A DNA stretch of 64,000 nt from Cryptomeria japonica (lineage: Eukaryota; Streptophyta; Pinopsida; Cupressales; Cupressaceae): assembly GCF_030272615.1 (NCBI RefSeq), contig NC_081406.1:235579922-235643921 (forward strand), in the 5' to 3' direction. The position numbers were made by a program, and so were the translations under genes. This document shows, in pieces, positions 44,230 to 56,405 of the stretch. The notes beneath the pieces were generated by a model, which made no database searches, was not told where the DNA came from, and worked only from the letters and a program-made list of their open reading frames with translations. The number at the start of each line of letters is the position of its first letter. Position 1 is the stretch's first letter.

Positions 44230-46531
44230 AGAACCCAAATTTACCTCTTTCAAATACCTTATTTTCTTCATATAAAGATATGACTTATTTGAAAATGTTA
44301 CTGATATCTACCTAGTTATGCACATAATTACTAACATTACTAAGTATTCTTATCAACATACTTAATTCATTCCTCAAGTCTTCTTTCATGTCCATGAGAG
44401 AACCTTTGAAAGAAATCTCATACAAATCTGGATAAAACTCTATCATTAAAATCGACACAAGAAATTTTCTGATCATGATCACTATTGCACTAAATTTCAT
44501 GTGTTTCCTTACTTTCTACCATGCCAACATGAACCATTGAATTATTATCAGCAATTGCATCTTCAGGTTCATGAATATACATGGTGTTATCCTTAAAAAA
44601 ATAGAAGTCCACCTCACTGCTTATCTTATCTTCTAACCTTGCCATGGAAATGTCTGAAATCTCATCCATATCAATAATATCTGATGTAACTTGGTCTAGG
44701 ATACACTCCATCTCTTTGACATCTTCTAGTGGTGGTAAAATCATTATTTGGTCCACACAATCATCCTGATGCAGAGGTGAGGAATATATTATACCAATAT
44801 CATAAACACTTGGGGCATATGACTCAGTCTCTATCTCACATAATGGATTATAAAATTCATTGAATACACTTTTAAAGACTTCCTAACTGAGCACCATTTG
44901 ATTAGTATGTACCTCTTCATCAAACAATGGATTGAGAGTTTCACTAAAGTTGTTTTCAACACTATCTTCAATGTAATCTTCTAGGATAAAACAATCCAAA
45001 TCAATATCATCATTTGTAATATCAGAACACTCATCATCCACATGGATATTTGTACCTACATCATCTAAAAATTCTTCAAAAACATTGAGATACCTTATAG
45101 AGATTAACATTGACTCCTAATCCATATTTTTGCCATAACCACTAAGCATTCCTAATTCAAACGGATACAAAACCAAGCTTACCTTCCAAATCAAGAGAGA
45201 ATTCATCCCGAAAAATTTCATATACTGATTCATATAGGTCTAAGAACTCACAATATAAAAGCATCTCCAATCTACAAGGGAAATCCAAAGATGGGAACAC
45301 AAGCTCCCAATCCACACAACACTGAGCTAAACCAATCTTTTCTAAACCATCCTTGTCAATAATTCCAACATCATCATTGAAATCTAATTTCTATAGATGA
45401 AATTAATTCAGATAATTGTTGATAAGTACCATAACAATAGGTGTTGCTATTTGGTTGTGAAGAGACCATTGATAAAGTAATCTCCTTATTTTTGACAATC
45501 CCTTGTGTTTTGATATCAACCACCCTTTAGCAATGTGCAAACGAATTAAGGACTCTCTTATATTGTTGATCAATAATCTGAAACTGTACTTGGTCTATAT
45601 CAACTGGGAGTGTACAAGGTAAAGTTGCAATGTCCAACTCATCTAAGGCAACACCTTTAGGGGTGGCTATATTTGGAAATTCCCGATGATCTCTATCCCC
45701 AAGGAATAAGGGACAATCTCATGATTAGATATAAATTCTCCATGTTTGTCACCTAATGGTATTTGCATAACATTGGAGGGATCACCATCAATACTTAGAG
45801 ATGAGACACTTCCTATGACACTAGATTGATCGCCATGAAGAATGTCATCACAAACCATTTGCCCACTATTTTTCTCATCATTTGAAACTTCCTTTTCAGG
45901 ATTTAACTTTACACTCATCCCATAGACTGAGACCTTTTCAATATTTACAGTAATCTAGAAAGCGTCCCTTAAGAATTCAAGACCTTCACTCCTTAACCTA
46001 TAGCTCATATTTTTATCAAAATGTGCCCAAGTATATGACCAATGCCATTACATCTTGAGGTCTACAAGCCTCAAGAATTCACTTCAATTCTTTCAAACAT
46101 CTCAAATTAAATTCAGGAACTATCTCATCAGACTTGACATGAATATTTTTGAACTCACTTATTACTGAATTCTCACAAATTGTCTTACCATATTGATAAT
46201 TAAAAATATATTTAAACTTATCCCATGTACCAACTGACCCTAGAAACAAATATGAAAACCACTCCCTGGCTTCATCTTTTAAAGACTATATAAACAATCT
46301 CATGACTACATCCTCATCATTAATTTCAAAATCATCCATTAAATTAGTGAATCTCTGAAGATGCACCTTTGCAAATTCAAATTTTTGTCCACTAAACTTG
46401 GGTATCTCATACTTTATGTTGGTTGGTATCGCATTTGAGAAGCCTGGGATAGAATTGAAATCTATGGGCTTATATCTCTCCACTTTTAAGTCTCTTTTTA
46501 GACTACAGAATAGAGACTGATTACAAACCAT
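44230..46531 (-). pseudogene. Gypsy gag relic with acidic C-terminal region
   Basis: Read right to left, the first 80 codons (46286-46531) contain 'IPKFSGQKFEFAKVHLQRF' in outline and 'NLMDDFEINDEDVVMRLFI'. This is the start of a Retrotrans_gag-type domain as found in Tat-like Gypsy elements. The frame then breaks but gag-like sequence continues ('WDKFKY', 46190-46230). Further left (44490-45918) come several open stretches rich in Asp, Glu and Ser with no enzyme motif. No protease or RT follows on this strand before 44230. It lies beside, but points opposite to, the relic at 38202-41600, so they are separate insertions or a rearranged one. Confidence 0.6.
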
Positions 46532-46893
46532 GGATGTACTTCAAACCATGTATGGATGCATGGACTAAAACCTATTTGACATTGATATTCTTACAAACAC
46601 TCATTTTCAATCAAAAGGTCTTAAACTTGCATGGTATACAAAACATGACTTTGAGACCTCATTCAAGATCACAAATATATAGAACATACATACTTCTTTA
46701 TACAAATAAAGCAAATGACAATTGAGAAGTATGTCAGAACTACTATTGTTCTTTCCCTAATTAGTGCTTAAATCAGCTAGAGGGAACAATTGATCTCTTG
46801 ACATAAATTTCAAAAGATACCTGGAAAATTACAGCTGCTGTTACTTTCTTTTTGAGTAAATTTTTTGAAGATCTTCAAATATCAGGTTCTTTC
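46532..46893. other. Host sequence left of Copia F
   Basis: Non-coding sequence, probably leader of the Gypsy gag relic on the minus strand. It ends in CTTTC (46889-46893), the left target duplication of Copia F, and continues at 54204 beyond the insertion. Confidence 0.5.
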
Positions 46894-48231
46894 TATAAAG
46901 TTATGATGCCAATAGTTAATAAGATGAGAGGGGCGGGGGGTGAATCATCCAAAATTAACTTGTTCAATATATTCAACTGATTCAACCTCAATAGCTTATA
47001 CTTCAGAATATATAACAAAAACTGTAAAACATTCAAACTTATGAACAGATAACATCACAAAACATATAACACCAGATTTAACGTGGAAACCCAAATAGGG
47101 AAAAACCAATGTGGGATTTCAGACCCACTAAGAAATATACCCTTCAAGAGTATGCTCGATTAAAACCAAATCTTGTTAAAGATTACAAACACACTGCTAG
47201 ATGTGACTCGGTTAGGAGATTTCCTATCACTTACAAAACAAATAATAGTAATAAATTATATCTACAACTTCACATCTGAAATGCTAAAGCAGATTCTATT
47301 TGCTAAAAACAATCTTGTCATAAGACTTATCTAGTCCCTTGTTGGGCTTGCTGGGCTTCAAGCTTCTGAGCTCGGTAAACAATCCTGTAGCATCACAGTG
47401 CATACATTTGCCTGCATTCATTGTTTATCAACAATTCCTTATTTATAAACAATTTCTAACCGCTTAATCTCCTTGATCACATTTCCCATGATCAATATTA
47501 GCCATCAAATCATTAAACTAGACAAGGTTCAATGAATCCTTTGATGTGAAAATGTTTTACCTCACCTTGGAACTTGCATTCCTTCCTAGGAACTTGTGCT
47601 TGGTTATTGCGGTTCAATCTGTGCTGTAGATTTTCCTCTTGATTTTTCATTGCTGTAGATCCTTAACAAAAACTTCTTGCATGACATACCAATAATTTAT
47701 TCATCTCTAGCTCATCAGCATCCTTCATTAAATAATGCTTTTATCCATCCAATGCAATCTATTGTAACTCGGTTGTTACTCGGTTAATACTGAACTTTGC
47801 TCGGTAGACATTCTACCTTCTTTAACTGATATTGATAACTTTAGGATTTACCGACTAGGTTCCTTGCTCGGTGACATAATACAATATTAAACTTATAATC
47901 AACAACATGTGTAGGATATCAAAGCAATCAAAACAACATGATCTCATCATTGTCTAACTTAGTAATAGTTGCCCATTGATTAACTTATTTCTCCCCTTTA
48001 TTATCAAATTCTTTTTGTGTCACTTACTGACCTCTTGATACTCATCAACACATACTTCTCAAGATATGGCAACATCATACTAAATCAGAAAATCAATTTC
48101 TTGACATCAATGACAAAACAATATTATTAAGACAGTAATCATCCTTCTTCAGTTATATCAATAATCTCCAAGAACCTTCTCAATATCGTTATTGAAATTC
48201 CAACAATCTCCTTTCTATTGTAATGCCAACA
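46894..48231 (-). repeat. Copia F 3' LTR
   Basis: A 1,338-bp LTR. The left end TA (TG in the partner) is mutated; the right end is TAATGCCAACA. It pairs with 52842-54203 and lacks 26 bp present there, lost between CTTC repeats. A G-rich block lies at about 46928-46940. Confidence 0.9.
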
Positions 48232-48243
48232 ATCTCCCCCTTT
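48232..48243 (-). other. Polypurine tract of Copia F
   Basis: ATCTCCCCCTTT on the plus strand abuts the LTR end and is followed by 'ggaattgatgg', the position of the shared dyad. Confidence 0.85.
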
Positions 48244-48611
48244 GGAATTGATGGAAAAACCAACTTTAAGTGGCAATACCAACTTGATTTGTTCCAACTG
48301 GTCTGGATTCAGATTGTTGTTAGACTTTTCTTGAAGTTTTCTCCCCTTGTCATTAGTCTTCTGATGTTTTCTCCATTTAGTCTTCTCCCTCCTTGACAAC
48401 AATGTGAAAAAAAAATTCATGGTTTCTTCCCCTGTGAAGTGATTTGCCTTGTTGTGTTACACATGTATCAACTCAGTCTCGGTCAAAGCAACTTGTCTCT
48501 ATTCACTATTTCCTGCACACCTCTAGAAAACCTCCTAAAGTGCATAAATCAACATCAATCCACAAATAATATTCTATAGAGTCATCGAATTGATGCTTTC
48601 ACTGAACTCTG
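48244..48611 (-). other. Copia F 3' untranslated region
   Basis: Non-coding interval between the polypurine tract and the pol stop. Further C-rich tracts on the plus strand lie near 48339-48347 and 48384-48394. A 93-codon minus frame here has no recognisable domain. Confidence 0.55.
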
Positions 48612-51600
48612 TCAATGAGTAGAAGATAGGGGTAGGACCCCTAACTTGCTTCTGAGATACTCAAAAGTGTCCCTTGGTAGTGGCTTTGTGAAGATGTCTG
48701 CTATTTGCTCCTTTGAACTGATATATTCCATCACAACTTTCTTCTCTTGAACTTCTTCTCTGAGATAATGATACTTTATAGAGATATCTTTTGTCTTAGA
48801 GTGCATTACCAGATTCTTTGAAATGTTAATGGCACTAGTATTATCACATAATATAGTTACTGGATCGGTAACTTTCTCATTTATACCTTCCAATAGTTGC
48901 TTTATCCATGCTATATTTGTACAATTCAATGCTGCAGTGACATATTCAGCTTCGACTGTTGATTGTGAAATGCATCCTTGTTTCTTGCTAAGCCAACTTA
49001 CTAGTCTATCTCCCAAGAAGAAAGCCCCACCACTTGTGCTTTTCCTGTCATCAATGTTTCCTGCCCAATCAGTATCAGTATAAACATTTAAATCAAAATA
49101 ATTCCTCTTTTCATATGCTAAGCCATAATCTTTAGAGCCTCTCGGGTATCTGAAAAATTCTCTTGATTGTTGTCATATGGGTTTCTTTGGGCTTTGCAAA
49201 AAATCTTGCAACTATTCCTACTGCATGTGCTATATCAAGCCTGCTGTGAACAACATATTGCAACTTTCCAATCATAGATCGGTAAAGTGTCTCATCAACA
49301 AATGCAGATTCATCATTCTTTGATAGTTTACAATTAGTAGTCATAGGAGTACTTATAGGTTTAGAATCCTCCATTCCAAATTTATTCAAGATTTCCTTTA
49401 TGTACTTGGATTGAGTAATGAAAATCTCATCTTTCATTTGTAGTATTTGTAAACCTATAAAATACTTTATCTCACCAATTAATGACATCTCAAATTCTTT
49501 GCACATTTCATTTCCAAAGTTCTTGCATAGAGAATCATTTCCACAAAAAAAATATCATCAACAAATATGGTTGAGATTAGTATTCCATTGTCCTCATCAT
49601 TCTTCATGTACATATTGTTGTTTTTACTTGTTCTTATAAAACCAATCTTGATTAAGTAAGAGTGCAGTCACGCATACCATGCTCTAGGTGCTTGTTTCAG
49701 ACCATATAAAGCTTTGTTTAATTTACATACCTGATCTTTACTCTTGTCTTCAACAAATCCTTCAGGTTGTTCAATATAAACTTCTTCTTCTAGTATACCA
49801 TTCAAAAATGCAGATTTAACATCCATTTGATATACCTTGAAATTTTTGAAAGTAGCATATGCCAACAATGTTCTTACTCCCTCAAGTCTAGCCACAGGTG
49901 CAAAAGTCTCACCATAATATATTCCTTCTTCTTGAGCATAACCTTTGCAAACTAGTCTTGCTTTGTTCCGAATGACCTCACCTTTTTCATTTAGCTTGTT
50001 TATGAAAAATCCACTTTGTACTGATTACATTTTTGTCCTTCGGTCTTGGGACCAATGTCCATGTTTCATTCTTCTTGATTTGATCAATCTCTTCTGTCAT
50101 AGCATTTACCCAATCTCCATTGTTAAATCCCTCTTTTACTATTCTCAGTTCAAATTTAGATATCAAACATGTGTTCTATCTCAATTTGTTCCTTGTCATC
50201 ACTGGATCATCCTTATCTCCTATAATCTGACTTGATGCATGATTTTTTCTGACATATTTGGCTAATTTAGGCTTGGTAGGCTCTGTATGATCTTCTTCAT
50301 CACTCGGTAACTGGGTATTATCTTCATTTTCTTCAACAACTTTCTTGGTAGGACTTCTCGATTGAACATAAACAAATTCTTCATAATTTTCCGGTTCTTT
50401 GGAATTTCCTTCATCATTTATTTCTGCAAACTCATCAATTTTTACATTTGCACTTTCTACTATTTTGTTAGATGATTTGATCAAACATTTAAATGCTTTA
50501 CTTCTAGAAGAATAACCAAGAAATGTTCCTTCCTCGCTTTTCTGATCAAACTTTCCATTTTTGTCATCTTTGTGAACATAACATCTACTTCCAAAGATTT
50601 TAAAATAACTTACATTAGGTTTCTTGTCATACCAGATTTCATATGGTGTCTTCATAGTTTCTTTCTTCAGTTGTACTCGGTTCAGGGTGTAAACTGCAAT
50701 GCTGATTGCTTCTCTCCAAAATGTTTGACGTACCCTTTTTTCTATCATTAGGGTTCTGGCACAATCTACAATTGATCTATTTCTTCTCTCAGCTATCCCA
50801 TTTTGCTGAGGTGTTCTCGGTGTAGACACTTGCCCTTTTATACCATGATCATTGCAGAATAAGTTAAATTCATCATAAGTGAACTCTCCTCCTCTATCAG
50901 ATCTAAGATATTTCAGCTGTCTTCCTGTTTCATTTTCAACTCTTGCCTTGTACCATTTAAACATTTGAAAAGCTTCTGATTTTTCATTTAAAAACATAAC
51001 TAACATCATCCTTGAGTAATCATCCACAAATAATATGAAATATTTATCACCATAATAACTTTGAACTTTCATGGGACCACAAAGATCAATGTGTACTAGA
51101 TCTAAAATTCCTTTAGAAGTGTAGGACTTACTTGTAAAGCTTGATCTTGTCATCTTACCCATCTGGCATCCTCGACACATAGCATTCTTAGGTTTTTCCA
51201 AGCTTGGTAGACCTCTTACTCAGTGCTTCTTACTTATTTTGATCAGATTATCAAAATTTACATGACAAAACCTTTTATGTCATAACTAGGTATCTTCTAT
51301 TTTTTCATATAGACATTTGTTCTGAGTTGAGTCAAGATGAAATGTATTACCTTTTGTTTGTGTCCTAGTAGTAGTCAACATTCCATGTTTGTCATGAACT
51401 TTGACACATCCTTTCTGGAATTCTATTTGGTATCCTGTATTGTTTAGTTGTGCTACACTCAATAAATTGTTTTTCAAACCTTCAACCCCGTATACATCAT
51501 CACATTTAGCATTGTCAAGAAGTGTTATAGATCCTTTACCTTTCACTGGACATGGTGCATCATTACCAAATCTTACATATCCTCCATCATAGTCTTCTAA

Positions 51601-52777
51601 TTTAACAAACTTGTGTTTATCACCTGTCATGTGATGTGAGCATCCACTGTCTATGATCCAAGAATCATTATTATTTATGTGAGATATTAGGGATTTTTCT
51701 TCATACCTTTCTTCATCTGATCCATCTTTAATAGCCACATAAAAAACTTCCTCTATATCAGTTTCATCAGATTTATCATCATTGGATTCCTCATCAGCTA
51801 CTAGGCATGTCTTTCCGTCTCTCCTTCTAAAGTCTCGGTGTCCTCTATATTGGTTGTCTTTCTGCCTATTATCTCGGTATTCTCTCTTTTCAGTAGATTC
51901 TTTGTCAGGGCAGTTAGAAGCCATATGTCCTACTTTATCACAATTGAAACATTTTAAAGGTAGCTTTCCTTTATACTTACTCTTGCCTCTCGGTAACCTT
52001 CTGGCCAATAGTGCTTCAAACTCTTCTTTCTTTCTGATTTCCTCATATAGTTTGTGTACTTCTTCCATGTTTTTACGAAATCTCTCACTTTCTCCACTAT
52101 GATTTCCTTCAGAATACTTAATCATTCTATCATTATAGTCATCAGATTCACCAATATGAAAATAACTGAATGTAGATTCTACTTTATTTATTGAAGACCC
52201 ACTATTATCAAAATTACTTAACTCAAATGCATGTAGCTTACCGATAGTGGCATCCAAAGAGACTGGCATGTTTGGTACAGACCTTAATTCATTGATTGCA
52301 GAGACTTGAATGGCATAAGTAGGTAGAAGGGTTCTCAACAACTTACTTGTTACATCCTTTTCTTCAATAGTTCCTCCTGCTCCTTTAATTTGATTGACAA
52401 TTTCCTTTAACCTTGTACTGTATTGGGTTATGTTCTCACCTTCATTCATTCTCATGGATTCAAGTTGTCCTCTTAGGCTATCTACTTTTTCTCTTTGAAC
52501 ATGTTCATCACTGCCATACACAGATATGAGCTTGGTCGACATCGCTTTTGCATCATTACAGCCTTCTAGATCATTAAACTCTGAGTCGGTTAATGCTGAT
52601 GTTATTTCAATCATAGCTTGAATATGTTCTCTCTTTGCCTTTATCTCTTCCATGGTCATCGGGTTGGTGCTAGGTGGTATGTAATCATTCTCCAATTCCT
52701 GATAAGTGTAGCTTCATCTTTTTCTGCCATGTGGAGAAACTTGACTTGTTCAACTTTGGTGCATCCCTTTTATACAT
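48612..52777 (-). pseudogene. Copia F gag-pol polyprotein
   Basis: Gag starts at the ATG at 52777 ('KRDAPKLNKSSFSTWQKKM'). One frameshift near 52700 leads into a 469-codon frame (51286-52695) with UBN2-type Gag, the knuckle CFNCDKVGHMASNC near 51940, and the protease 'WIIDSGCSHHMTGD' with its Asp intact (51649-51651). Three in-frame stops, at 51286, 51280 and 51220, sit where this family has Trp, in and after the 'LWHKR' block. Integrase follows (50176-51201) with 'HIDLCGP', 'RSDRGGEF' and 'NGIAERRN', giving D-D-E. RT is split between 49668-49895 and 49132-49506 in different frames. RNase H (48612-49016) has 'STVEAEY' and 'CDNTSAI', and the pol stop is at 48612. All Copia domains are present, but the product cannot be made intact. 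Confidence 0.92.
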
Positions 52778-52822
52778 CTTCGGATCTTTGCCTCAAGTAC
52801 CATTAAACTTTTCTTCCGAAGT

Positions 52823-52839
52823 CCACTGCTTTGATACCA
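52823..52839 (-). other. Primer binding site of Copia F
   Basis: The plus strand CCACTGCTTTGATACCA gives sense TGGTATCAAAGCAGTGG, an initiator tRNA-Met-type site two bases inside the 5' LTR. Confidence 0.8.
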
Positions 52840-52841
52840 AT

Positions 52842-54203
52842 TGTATTGTTGTGATGCCAATAGTTAGTAAGATGAGAGGGGGGGGGTGAATCATCCAAAC
52901 TTAACTTGTTCAATATATTCAACTGATTCAACCTCGGTAGCTTATACTTCAGAATATGTAACCAAAACTGTAAAACATTCAAACTTATGAACAGATAACA
53001 TCACAACACATATAACACCAGATTTAACGTGGAAACCCAAATAGGGAAAAACCACTGTGGGATTTTGGACCCACTAAGAAATATACCCTTCTAGAGTATG
53101 CTTGGTTAAAAGAAAATCTTGTTAAATATTACAAACACATTGCTAGATGTGACCCGGTTAAGAGATTTCCTGTCACTTACAAAACAAATAACAATAATAA
53201 ATTATATCTGCAACTTCACATCTGAAATGCTAAAGAAAATTCTATTTTGTCAAAACAATCTTGTCATAAGACTTATCTAGTCCCTTGTTGGGCTTGTTGG
53301 GCTTCTCAATTTGTTCTTCAATCAGATCTTCAAGCTTCTGAGCTCGGTAAACAATCCTGTAGCATCATAGTGCATACATTTGCCAGCATTCATTGTTTAT
53401 CAACAATTCCTTATTTATAAACAATTTCTAACCGCTTAATCTCCTTGATCATATTTCCCATGATCAATATTAGCCATCAGATCATTAAACTGGACTAGGT
53501 TCAATGAATCCTTTGATATGAAAACATTTTACCTCACCTTGGAAATTGCATTCCTTCCTAGGAACTTGTGCTTGGTTATTGCAGTTCAATTTGTGCTGTA
53601 GATTTTCCTCTTGATTTTTGATTGCCGTAGATCCTTAACAAAAACTTCTTGCATGACATACCAATCATTTATTCATCTCTAGCTCATCAGAATCCTTCAT
53701 TAAATAATGCTTTTATCCATCCAATGCGATCTATTGTAACTCGGTTGTTACTCGATTAATACTGAACTTCGCTCGGTAGACATTCTGCCTTCTTTAACCG
53801 ATATCTATAACCTTAAGGTTTATCGACTAGGTTCCTTGCTCAGTGACATAATACAGTATTAAACTTATAATCAACAACATGTGTAGGATATCAAAGCAAT
53901 CAAAACAACATGATCTCATCATTGTCTAACTCGGTAATAGTTGCCCATTGAATAACTTATTTCTCCCCTTTATTATCACATTCTTTTCGTGTCACTTACC
54001 AACCTCCTAATACTCATCAACACATACTTCTCAAGATATGGCAACATCATACTGAATCAGAAAATCAATTTTTTGACATCAATGACAAAACAATATTATT
54101 AAGACAGTAATCATCCTTCTTCAGTTATATCAATAATCTCCAACAACCTTCTCAATATCCTTATTGAAATGCCAACAATCTCCTTTCTATTGTAATGCCA
54201 ACA
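52842..54203 (-). repeat. Copia F 5' LTR
   Basis: A 1,362-bp LTR from TGTATTGTTG to AATGCCAACA. Minus-strand TTATAAATAA at 53411-53420 is the likely TATA box. A GGTTTTTCCC leader block lies near 53043-53053 and a G run at about 52877-52885. Confidence 0.92.
53411..53420 (-). promoter_or_regulatory. TATA box, Copia F 5' LTR
   Basis: Minus-strand TTATAAATAA, also present in the 3' LTR near 47448-47457. Confidence 0.5.
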
Positions 54204-54342
54204 CTTTCTTTAGAGTTTCCACCTCTCTGATAGAGGATTTTTTTTTTAAATAGGAGCCATTTGAAACATGTGTTCATTTTGGGTTTCTTCCCACAGTGGA
54301 GTCACATGCTCTTATTCAAATCAGCTATAAATATAACCTTCT
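54204..54342. other. Host spacer between Copia F and Copia G
   Basis: A short non-coding stretch beginning with the right CTTTC duplication and ending with CTTCT (54338-54342), the putative left target duplication of Copia G, whose right copy would lie outside the window. Confidence 0.55.
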
Positions 54343-56064
54343 TGCTGAACACAATGTACCATTGAGAGGGGGGTGAATCATCAGTTCCTAAGAGATCTTT
54401 TGTTTTTAAACCAAGCTCTGAGTACTGGTTAGTAACCTAATCACTGAGTAATCAAACTGGTAAGATAGGAGAGGACATTTAAAGAGGCAAAGACACAAAT
54501 GAATAACCCACAACACCAGATGTATGAGGAAAACCTTATATGGGAAAAAACTTGGTGAGAAATGCTGCTGGAGTCTACTGCTCCAATCCAACCTCATAAT
54601 GAAACAACATGTTACAATGATTTAGGGAACCAACCCAAGGAGCACCAACCCATACTGATTTAGGGTACCAACCCAAGGAGCACAAACCCCTGCACCAAGC
54701 ACCAACTTAGTGTAATACAATAAAATACAATTTTAATACAATGACAACACCTAGTTGCAAATGAGTTCTACAACACCTGATCAACTGATGTCTATCGGAT
54801 ATGACCTTCCTCTTTTTCACCAATCCTTCTTTTGTTAGTTATCAAATTTCTCTCTCTGATCTCTTGCAAGTTACTCTCTACCTCCCTTCTCTTTCTCAGA
54901 ACCTCACCCTATGCAGTATCACACTTGGATGCCTTCCTAACCATTCCATCTCCACCGGTATGCTTGACTATTAAGATTATAATAATTTGGTTACTCTATC
55001 TCTACTAGTTAGAACCTCTCACCAGTTCAGCCTACTAACTCCACACTTTAACTCTCTGTGAAAGATCTCTTAGGAAAATAGTATCTCTTCTTTCTCAAGC
55101 TCTCTTCTTCCTCTCAACTCGTATCTATCATACCCATCTTTAGTCTCGAGTGTACATATTTATATGTGAGGGTTCCTGCCAAAAGTAACATTTAAATGGT
55201 AGTGTTTTAGGGTTTTCCTCTACCAACTCAATCCGTATCAAATCTAATCAGATCTCCTTTTCTATAAATATGATCTACATCATATCAAACAACACTTCCA
55301 TATCCTTTCCTTCCAATGCACGTTTTCTATTTTTAGATGTCTACAACATGCTTTTACATGTTGCTCTATCAATCACCTTTAATGGCTCAGTTATTTCCTT
55401 CATCCATGAGTACAAGGATTAGATCGTCCTGTAAGGTCGATTCAATCACCTTGCCAGTCTATCTCCATTAAGCCAAAACATCCTACCATCATCCCATGAT
55501 TTGCGGGTTCTTCATTAATGTCAACCTACTTGTCAACTATCACATCGATGAACACTTCACTGACCTCTACATGCTCACCACCTAGTGTCCACCTATCATG
55601 CTTGTCGACATCCACCTATGTTCAAACTCCAAAGTTGATTTGACATCCTTCACCGACCAAGACTCACTAACATTTCAACACACCTTTCTGGTATAACCTA
55701 ACTTCACCCTTGGAGATTCATACCTCTTGACCTCTTCTCTGTTGGTGGATCGACTTGGCCTTCCATCAAACATGTTGGTCTATCTACTAAGTCCATTTAC
55801 TAATTTCATTATACTTCTCTTTGTCTATTAGTTATCACATATCTTTGTTCTTCTTTGCTTCTTTTCTTGCTTGTTGATGGTCCTACTTTACTGGTAGATG
55901 ATGCACTTCATGTGTATCAGTAATATACCTTTTTTGTCTACTTACACGCTCCACCATTCATACCGATTGACATCATTACTTACTTCACAAATACTAGTCA
56001 CCACTACTTACTCACCGATGACCATTCCATACCGGTTGACATCAATGACAACATAATGCCAACA
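54343..56064 (-). repeat. Copia G LTR 1 (3' LTR of unit 1)
   Basis: A 1,722-bp LTR, TGCTGAACAC... to ...ATGCCAACA, followed at once by ATCTCCCCCTTT. It carries minus-strand CATATAAATATG near 55157-55168 and the G-rich/GTGAATC block at 54366-54379. It aligns with 61793-63459. Confidence 0.88.
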
Positions 56065-56076
56065 ATCTCCCCCTTT
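56065..56076 (-). other. Polypurine tract of Copia G unit 1
   Basis: ATCTCCCCCTTT at the LTR edge. Related tracts lie at 56141-56152 (TTCTCCCCCTTT) and 56219-56230 (CTCTCCCTTT), within the 3' untranslated region that runs to about 56405. Confidence 0.8.
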
Positions 56077-56405
56077 GGCATTGATGTCAACACACTTTTA
56101 TGTCAACACACTCTTTTATGTCATCTGGGCCATTTCACCATTCTCCCCCTTTGACAATAATTACAAAGGGTTGGGGAATCCTTCCATCTAATTCATTCTC
56201 CATCGGTTATATAGTGTATTCTCTCCCTTTGACCATAATCCACTCAACCAGCAACACATAAGAATTAAATGTGATTGTACTATGAGTGCTACCAATAGGG
56301 AAGTAGATTCCCATAATCATGAAAATCTCTTGGGTATTCCTACAACAATTTCCTTATTTTGTAGTTTGTTCTTCCAGTACACCCAAAAGTTCAAGCATGT
56401 CGGTA

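Larger units (their letters stand above)
46894..54203 (-). mobile_element. Copia F element, structurally complete
   Basis: A 7,310-bp minus-strand Ty1/copia element: 3' LTR 46894-48231, polypurine tract, gag-pol 48612-52777, primer site, 5' LTR 52842-54203. It is flanked by perfect CTTTC duplications (46889-46893, 54204-54208). It is the best preserved Copia in the window, with the protease DSG, integrase DDE and RNase H motifs all still readable. Three Trp-to-stop changes and frameshifts prevent a full polyprotein. Confidence 0.93.

Noticed and set aside
44200..44240. Gypsy primer site and LTR edge at 'acaccaaaaatgtagaaccc'
   Set aside because: Spacing is suggestive, but the sequence to the right reads as gag-type acidic coding relic and not an LTR, and no partner end was found.
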